Origin: JAVKDP01 sp040222185
Lineage (GTDB): Bacteria > Bacteroidota > Rhodothermia > Balneolales > Balneolaceae
NCBI GenBank assembly: GCA_040222185.1
Contig: JAVKDP010000022.1
Location: 1 to 9,870 of the forward strand
Direction: 5' to 3'
Length of the DNA: 9,870 bases
How positions within the stretch are numbered: position 1 is the first letter of the stretch; each line of letters opens with the position of its first letter. Made by a program: the position numbers and the translations under genes. The notes beneath the pieces are model-generated. The model made no database searches. It was not told the origin of the DNA and was given only the letters and a program-made list of their open reading frames with translations. Shown here piece by piece: positions 6,452-9,870 of the stretch.

Positions 6452-7588
6452 ATGAGAGCACTAAAATTTCTACTCGTTTTTATTGTAGTTGCAGGAGCTA
6501 TTTTTGCACTGGTAATAGGAACTAACTACTCTGCCTTTAAAACACTTTTTGAGAATAATGACGGGATGCGCGATGGATATGAATACATCGAAAGCACCTA
6601 CTCTCTTAAATCACTTACTGAATTCCTTGGAGATCACCCGGAGTATATGTCAGTTGTTTCTTTTAACGTAAATAATCCAGACTCAGGGATATATTACATG
6701 CCGGATACACCCAGGACCCTTGGGACTCTTTCCAATTTCTTTTTGATTCTCGAATATGAGCGCCAGGTGAATTCGGGGATGATAAACCCGAATGAGGAGA
6801 TCTCAAGTTGGGATGATATTGAACGCTTTACATTGCCCGAAGTAAGTGAAGAATCACATCGGAAATCTTATGAGTTACTAGGAGTAGAAGATGGAAATTC
6901 AATAACCCTGGATAAGCTGGTTGCTGCGATGGCTGAAACCAACGATTTAGCCATTTCGGATTATATTTGGTTTAAGCTGGGAGAAGAAAACTTGAAATCT
7001 TTGATGGACTCTCTGGCTCTTTCAACAACCGATATGCCGTTACCCTTCTCAGGTCTTTATCTATCAATCCATCCTGATATTGAAGAGCTTGACCCTATCT
7101 CCCTTGCCAGAAAGATGAAATCTGATGATGCTTTTAACCAAGCCACTAAAGAACTTTTTGAAGAAAATCGGTTAAACTTGAGCTTTATAGAAGAAAGAGA
7201 TGCTCTTGCACAGTTTCCACAAACCACTGCTCGTGAGATTGCACAGGTTATGGCAAGTCTTCAAAAGGAAGAGTTAATAAACCTGACTGTTTCTCAAAAA
7301 GTAAAAGAGAAAATGAGATGGGTATTTGGCGGGAGTTCAATCAAACGAAGTTTTTCTGAATATGGAGCATTGTATGATAACAGGATGGGAATGTTGAGCG
7401 GAATAGATTTTGGGACATCCATTTATGACAGGCATACCTCAGCTCAGGCTGTGTTTTTTGACCGACTCCCTGTAGCCTTCTGGCTCCATCTTTCATCCAA
7501 CCATATGCAGGAGGATTTCCAGCAACGCTTGATCTGGGATCCGGCACTATATGAAACAACCAAAGCTGAAACTACAGAGGATAATTAA
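6452..7588 (+). CDS. Membrane-anchored class A beta-lactamase-fold protein, probably catalytically inactive
   Basis: I start at the ATG at 6452 (378 residues). The frame could extend to a TTG at 6410, but that codon overlaps the -7 promoter box, and MRALKF leads directly into the membrane segment. Residues 5-23 form a signal anchor, so the rest should face the periplasm. The body follows the serine beta-lactamase/transpeptidase-like plan: an RTLGTLSNFFLILEYE helix like the active-site helix, then a SG-M-I-N element, and an FPQTTAREIAQVMASL helix matching the conserved T-(P/A)-R helix of class A enzymes. All three catalytic motifs look altered: SxxK appears as SNFF at 94-97 with Phe in place of Lys, SDN as TND at 163-165, and KTG as RMG at 311-313. 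The motif placement is by eye. A function as a binding or structural protein is inferred. It heads an operon and ends 5 nt before the next ATG. Confidence 0.75.
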   Translation: MRALKFLLVFIVVAGAIFALVIGTNYSAFKTLFENNDGMRDGYEYIESTYSLKSLTEFLGDHPEYMSVVSFNVNNPDSGIYYMPDTPRTLGTLSNFFLILEYERQVNSGMINPNEEISSWDDIERFTLPEVSEESHRKSYELLGVEDGNSITLDKLVAAMAETNDLAISDYIWFKLGEENLKSLMDSLALSTTDMPLPFSGLYLSIHPDIEELDPISLARKMKSDDAFNQATKELFEENRLNLSFIEERDALAQFPQTTAREIAQVMASLQKEELINLTVSQKVKEKMRWVFGGSSIKRSFSEYGALYDNRMGMLSGIDFGTSIYDRHTSAQAVFFDRLPVAFWLHLSSNHMQEDFQQRLIWDPALYETTKAETTEDN

Positions 7589-7593
7589 GACCC

Positions 7594-8076
7594 ATGAAGT
7601 ATAGATTTTTATACCTGACTTGGCTGTTTCCTGCCTACCTGGCTTTTATAATAGTTCAACAGGCATTAGTATATACCGGAACACTGGATACTTATGAAAA
7701 CGGAGTAAGTATTGCCGCTGATGTACTCGATTTTGATATAAAACAAATTGCAGCCCAAAGTAATGGTTATGTAGTCATTACTTTTATTGACCCTGACGGA
7801 AATGTTCAGGAGCGAAAGTTGTCCCTTTCTATCCAGATGGCGCAAAGAATTATTGATACCCAGGTAATTCCTATCCGATACCAGGAAGGTACATTCCAGG
7901 ACATTGTGATGATTCCTACTTATGAACTTCAGAAAAGCACTTCACTTTCTAATATGGGTGTAGCCTTCATTGCATTTTCTGCACTTGCTTTCTTTTGTTT
8001 TTTAGGAACCAGATATGCCAATAAAAAGAGTAAATCAGGTGATAATGAATTAGTGATCGAGCGGGTAGATGTATGA
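7594..8076 (+). CDS. Small two-helix membrane protein, DUF3592-like layout
   Basis: The 160-residue protein has one hydrophobic helix at about 5-27 and another at about 121-140, with a roughly 90-residue beta-rich domain between them. That middle part has the pattern GYVVITFIDPDGN, then a segment ending VIPIRYQEG, then VMIPTYE. This recalls the DUF3592 type, in which a membrane-flanked domain carries a V-x-F-x-D-x-D-G strand and a later V-x-Y strand. I do not recognise a specific family with certainty and assign no function. The C-terminal tail is charged (KKSKSGDNE) and probably cytoplasmic, which would place the central domain outside. It is the middle gene of the operon: 5 nt after the upstream stop, and its TGA overlaps the next ATG as ATGA. 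Confidence 0.8.
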   Translation: MKYRFLYLTWLFPAYLAFIIVQQALVYTGTLDTYENGVSIAADVLDFDIKQIAAQSNGYVVITFIDPDGNVQERKLSLSIQMAQRIIDTQVIPIRYQEGTFQDIVMIPTYELQKSTSLSNMGVAFIAFSALAFFCFLGTRYANKKSKSGDNELVIERVDV

Positions 8077-8786
8077 GTTTCGGCACGCTGTATTTGATTC
8101 CCACTACATTAGGTAAAACGCCGGAGAATAACTCTATTCCAGAGCATACCTTATCCGTAATCAGGTCCCTGGATACGCTCATTGTGGAAAACATCCAGAC
8201 TTCGGTAAAGTTCCTTCAATGGGTTGGAGATACTATTCCCGAGTATAAGATTGATTTCTATCCATTGAACAAAAATACCCCGGATCTGGAAATCTACTCT
8301 TTTTTAAGACCATTAAAAGCGGGCAAGAATGTTGGTGTGATGTCAGAAGCAGGAGCTCCTGCAATTGCTGATCCGGGATCAAAACTGGTAAAAATGGCAC
8401 ACCAGAATGGGATTAAAGTGGTTCCCCTGGTTGGACCTTCTTCTATACTTTTAGCAATGATGGGCTCAGGCTTTAATGGGCAGTCCTTTGCATTTCATGG
8501 ATATCTTCCGATTGACGCCCAAAAAAGAAAACAAGCTCTCATTCAGCTTGAAGGTGAATCCCGAAGACACGACCGCACCCAGATTTTCATGGAAGCACCT
8601 TATAGGAATAATGAGATGCTTAAATCCATACTTGATACTTGTGATGTACAAACAAGGCTTTGCGTAGCAACAGATATCACGCTGCCTACTGAAGAAGTCC
8701 GATCCATGGAAATTGGAGAGTGGAAGAAAGTCAAAGATATTGACCTCCACAAACGCCCAACGATCTTCATTCTTTACGGGAAGTAA
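8073..8786 (+). CDS. RsmI-like SAM-dependent methyltransferase (tetrapyrrole methylase fold)
   Basis: The 237-residue protein has the layout of the 16S rRNA 2'-O-methyltransferase RsmI group (COG0313). LYLIPTTLG at 6-14 corresponds to the LYVVATPIGN start. SEAGAPAIADPG at 91-102 corresponds to the SDAGTPxxSDPG cofactor loop. VPLVGPSSILLAMMGSG at 117-133 corresponds to VPLPGPSAL...SG. FHGYLP follows at 141-146 and EAPYRNN at 164-170. Differences from classical RsmI are Glu in place of Asp in the cofactor loop, an ENIQTS segment in place of EDTR, and a length about 50 residues shorter than E. coli RsmI (286), mostly at the C-terminus. It is probably the RsmI-related paralog seen in Bacteroidota and not RsmI itself, so an rRNA target is not assured. 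Its ATG overlaps the previous stop (ATGA), which indicates translational coupling. Confidence 0.85.
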   Translation: MSFGTLYLIPTTLGKTPENNSIPEHTLSVIRSLDTLIVENIQTSVKFLQWVGDTIPEYKIDFYPLNKNTPDLEIYSFLRPLKAGKNVGVMSEAGAPAIADPGSKLVKMAHQNGIKVVPLVGPSSILLAMMGSGFNGQSFAFHGYLPIDAQKRKQALIQLEGESRRHDRTQIFMEAPYRNNEMLKSILDTCDVQTRLCVATDITLPTEEVRSMEIGEWKKVKDIDLHKRPTIFILYGK

Positions 8787-8797
8787 AAATACCATGT

Positions 8798-8831
8798 ATA
8801 AAAAAATCCCGCTTTCAGAAAAAACGGGATT
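8798..8831 (-). terminator. Intrinsic terminator for the ankyrin gene, possibly bidirectional
   Basis: AATCCCG (8805-8811) and CGGGATT (8825-8831) form a 7-bp stem around a 13-base loop. On the minus strand the stem runs straight into a run of seven T residues (complement of the A-run at 8800-8806), a classic rho-independent layout for the ankyrin gene whose stop is at 8863. On the plus strand the hairpin lies 18 bp after the methylase stop, but only CAATTCATTTCT follows, so it would be weaker in that direction. Confidence 0.8.
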
Positions 8832-8862
8832 CAATTCATTTCTATAGATTGCTAATGTTAGT

Positions 8863-9243
8863 TTAGTGTGCTCCAGCTGCGTTAAGTAAACTTACCACTG
8901 AACTATGGCTTTGAGAAACTGCCTGGTCTAATGCCGACCATCCCCTGTCGTCATGAACATCCACATCACTTTGATGTTCAATTAAAAAAGCTACAATCTC
9001 CTGGTATCCATTTGTTGATGCCCAATATAAAGCAGTAGTGCCTCTATTATCCCTATGGTCGATTTCAGCTCCCTTTTCAACCAATAATTGAACAACATTT
9101 AAGTGACCGTGTTTGGAGGCTTTTAGAAGTGCTGTACGGTCGTGTTCATCTTTAGTATTTACGTCTATTCCGTCATTCAAGAGCCCACTCACAGTGTCGA
9201 TTTCACCATTTTGAGCGGACTCAAGAAATATTTCTTCGTTCAT
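8863..9243 (-). CDS. Small ankyrin-repeat protein
   Basis: The 126-residue protein is almost entirely ankyrin repeats. A first degenerate repeat lies at about 4-33. Two good ones follow, with DRTALLKASKHGHLNVVQLL at 35-54 and GTTALYWASTNGYQEIVAFL at 68-87; each ends in a D-rich turn (IDHRDN, VDVHDD). A final partial repeat starts at GWSALDQA (101-108). There is no signal peptide, membrane segment or other domain, so it is probably a cytoplasmic protein-binding scaffold. The partner cannot be predicted. It is a single-gene unit: convergent with the methylase operon, divergent from the right-edge gene, with its own Shine-Dalgarno and terminator. Stand-alone ankyrin genes of this size are common in bacteria and do not by themselves imply a eukaryotic host or an effector role. 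Confidence 0.88.
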   Translation of the reverse strand: MNEEIFLESAQNGEIDTVSGLLNDGIDVNTKDEHDRTALLKASKHGHLNVVQLLVEKGAEIDHRDNRGTTALYWASTNGYQEIVAFLIEHQSDVDVHDDRGWSALDQAVSQSHSSVVSLLNAAGAH

Positions 9244-9250
9244 AATATTT

Positions 9251-9254
9251 CTCC
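9251..9254 (-). promoter_or_regulatory. Shine-Dalgarno of the ankyrin gene
   Basis: GGAG on the minus strand lies 7 nt before the ATG at 9241-9243. It supports this start and is the clearest well-spaced ribosome binding site in the window. Confidence 0.65.
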
Positions 9255-9278
9255 GTCAGTAATTAAATAACTAGGTGT

Positions 9279-9306
9279 GCATCTCATTGTAATTTCCATG
9301 AGACGC
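9279..9306 (-). other. Hairpin in the presumed ankyrin leader
   Basis: Read on the minus strand, GCGTCTCAT and ATGAGATGC form a 9-bp stem with one G-U pair around a 10-base loop. On the plus strand the same position is an A-C mismatch, so the fold favours a minus-strand RNA. It ends 35 bases before the ankyrin ATG. No T-run follows, so it is unlikely to be a terminator. An RNA leader structure or an operator are both possible. Confidence 0.35.
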
Positions 9307-9544
9307 AATGTCAAATTAGAATCCACATCAGAGGTGAATTTTATGTGAAGAGCCTGAAATTATTTTATGACCACTCTCACTTTGAATGAATATTTCTATA
9401 GTACTAACAGAAATAAAGGAATTGATTTCAGCGTTTTCAAAACTGATTTGGATGTTGAGGCTTAGTTCTTAGCAAGTGAGTTATTCGGTTTAAAAATATT
9501 AATACCTATTAAAACACCTCCTTTCATCACTTTAACTAAAAACG

Positions 9545-9552
9545 TATCTTTA
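9545..9552 (+). promoter_or_regulatory. Possible -7 promoter box of the right-edge gene
   Basis: TATCTTTA differs from TAnnTTTG only in the last base. Its context (CGTATCTTT) repeats that of the better box at 6404-6412. It lies 17 bases before the ATG at 9570 and 47 bases before the alternative ATG at 9600. Confidence 0.35.
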
Positions 9553-9569
9553 TCATCATCTGCAAAACT

Positions 9570-9870
9570 ATGGCATACGAATCTAACTCAGTTAAAAGAA
9601 TGGCTCTTCGTTCTTTATTCCGCATTTTTACGGTTTTGGTCTTCGTATCCTCATCAATTCCGGCTTCTCTAAGTGCCCAAACTCAACTTAAAAGGATTTC
9701 AAAAGCTGAGCGAAGTGATGGAAAAGGATATGTAATTAGATACCATTTCACAGAAGCTGTAGACTCTTTCACAGTAATTCAACCAGCTCCCGATCTTGTT
9801 CAAATGGAGCTTTTTGGCAATAACATTGATACTACTGGTATCAAGATGCCCAACCAGTCAGGGAAAATTC
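9570..9870 (+). CDS. Exported protein, possibly AMIN-type N-acetylmuramoyl-L-alanine amidase, 3' partial
   Basis: An open frame runs from the ATG at 9570 to the right edge, with 100 codons visible. The first half is a Sec signal peptide: basic residues (KRMALRSLFR), a hydrophobic core TVLVFVSSSI, and a likely cleavage after LSA before QTQLKR. The second in-frame ATG at 9600 would give a more ordinary 25-30 residue signal and a longer leader after the possible -7 box, so it may be the true start. The mature part contains KGYVIRYHF and LVQMELFG strands about 30 residues apart. These resemble the AMIN domain seen in front of cell-wall amidases, which targets peptidoglycan or the envelope. No catalytic domain is in the window, so amidase is only a guess; export is well supported. 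Confidence 0.75.
   Translation, partial: MAYESNSVKRMALRSLFRIFTVLVFVSSSIPASLSAQTQLKRISKAERSDGKGYVIRYHFTEAVDSFTVIQPAPDLVQMELFGNNIDTTGIKMPNQSGKI

Larger units (their letters stand above)
9244..9569. other. 326-bp divergent intergenic region
   Basis: The region between the ankyrin and right-edge genes is AT-rich and holds no gene I can support. It contains the ankyrin ribosome binding site, a 9-bp hairpin at 9279-9306, a 32-codon open frame at 9367-9465 (plus strand, no ribosome binding site), and a possible -7 box at 9545-9552. I see no tRNA, riboswitch fold or insertion-sequence end. Confidence 0.6.

Noticed and set aside
8466..8834. 122-codon minus-strand frame across the methylase end and terminator
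   Set aside because: It is antisense to the methylase, runs through the terminator hairpin and has no recognisable motif.
9367..9465. 32-codon open frame as a real gene
   Set aside because: No ribosome binding site, no recognisable product and short enough to occur by chance. Kept only as a finding for comparison.
1..9870. Mobile element, phage, CRISPR, toxin-antitoxin or defence locus
   Set aside because: No transposase, integrase, repeat-spacer array, target-site duplication or known defence domain is visible. The ankyrin gene alone is not evidence for one.

Overview
The window looks like a piece of a moderately AT-rich chromosome from the Bacteroidota/Balneolota/Rhodothermota side of the tree. 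Balneolaceae-like is my best guess, from general resemblance and not from any search. Supporting signs are the mostly weak or absent Shine-Dalgarno sequences, a good match to the Bacteroidota-type -7 promoter box TAnnTTTG at 6405-6412, a lipoprotein signal ending in FFSC, a short-form DapB, and an RsmI-like methylase of the kind often found in this group. I see no tRNA or rRNA gene, CRISPR array, transposase, integrase or phage gene. The gene content reads as housekeeping and accessory metabolism.

Layout, left to right. (1) Positions 1-663 (+) hold the 3' part of a gene with two tandem SnoaL/NTF2-like domains; its 5' end is outside the window. (2) It converges, with an 11-bp stop-to-stop gap, on a minus-strand operon read lysC (3578-2253), dapB (2244-1570), dapA (1565-675). 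This covers three of the first four steps from aspartate to diaminopimelate and lysine; asd is missing here. (3) A 174-bp divergent gap separates lysC from a plus-strand lipoprotein esterase (3753-4958), followed by a DUF819-family membrane transporter (5033-6268). (4) A 183-bp gap carries a perfect 15-bp inverted repeat and a good -7 promoter box. It leads into a tight three-gene plus-strand operon: a membrane-anchored class A beta-lactamase-fold protein whose three catalytic motifs all appear degenerate (6452-7588), a small two-helix membrane protein (7594-8076), and an RsmI-like SAM methylase joined by an ATGA overlap (8073-8786). (5) A minus-strand four-repeat ankyrin gene (9243-8863) has its own Shine-Dalgarno and an intrinsic terminator shared with the end of the operon. 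(6) After a 326-bp mostly noncoding gap, a plus-strand exported protein starts at 9570 and runs off the right edge. It may be an AMIN-type cell-wall amidase.

How the genes fit together: the lysC-dapB-dapA block supplies diaminopimelate for peptidoglycan and lysine for protein. The right-edge gene and the penicillin-binding-fold pseudoenzyme may also touch the cell wall, but that link is only suggestive. I found no convincing new multi-gene system. The observations most worth a second look are the apparently inactive beta-lactamase-fold protein, its operon with a membrane protein and a methylase, and the REP-like palindrome in front of it.
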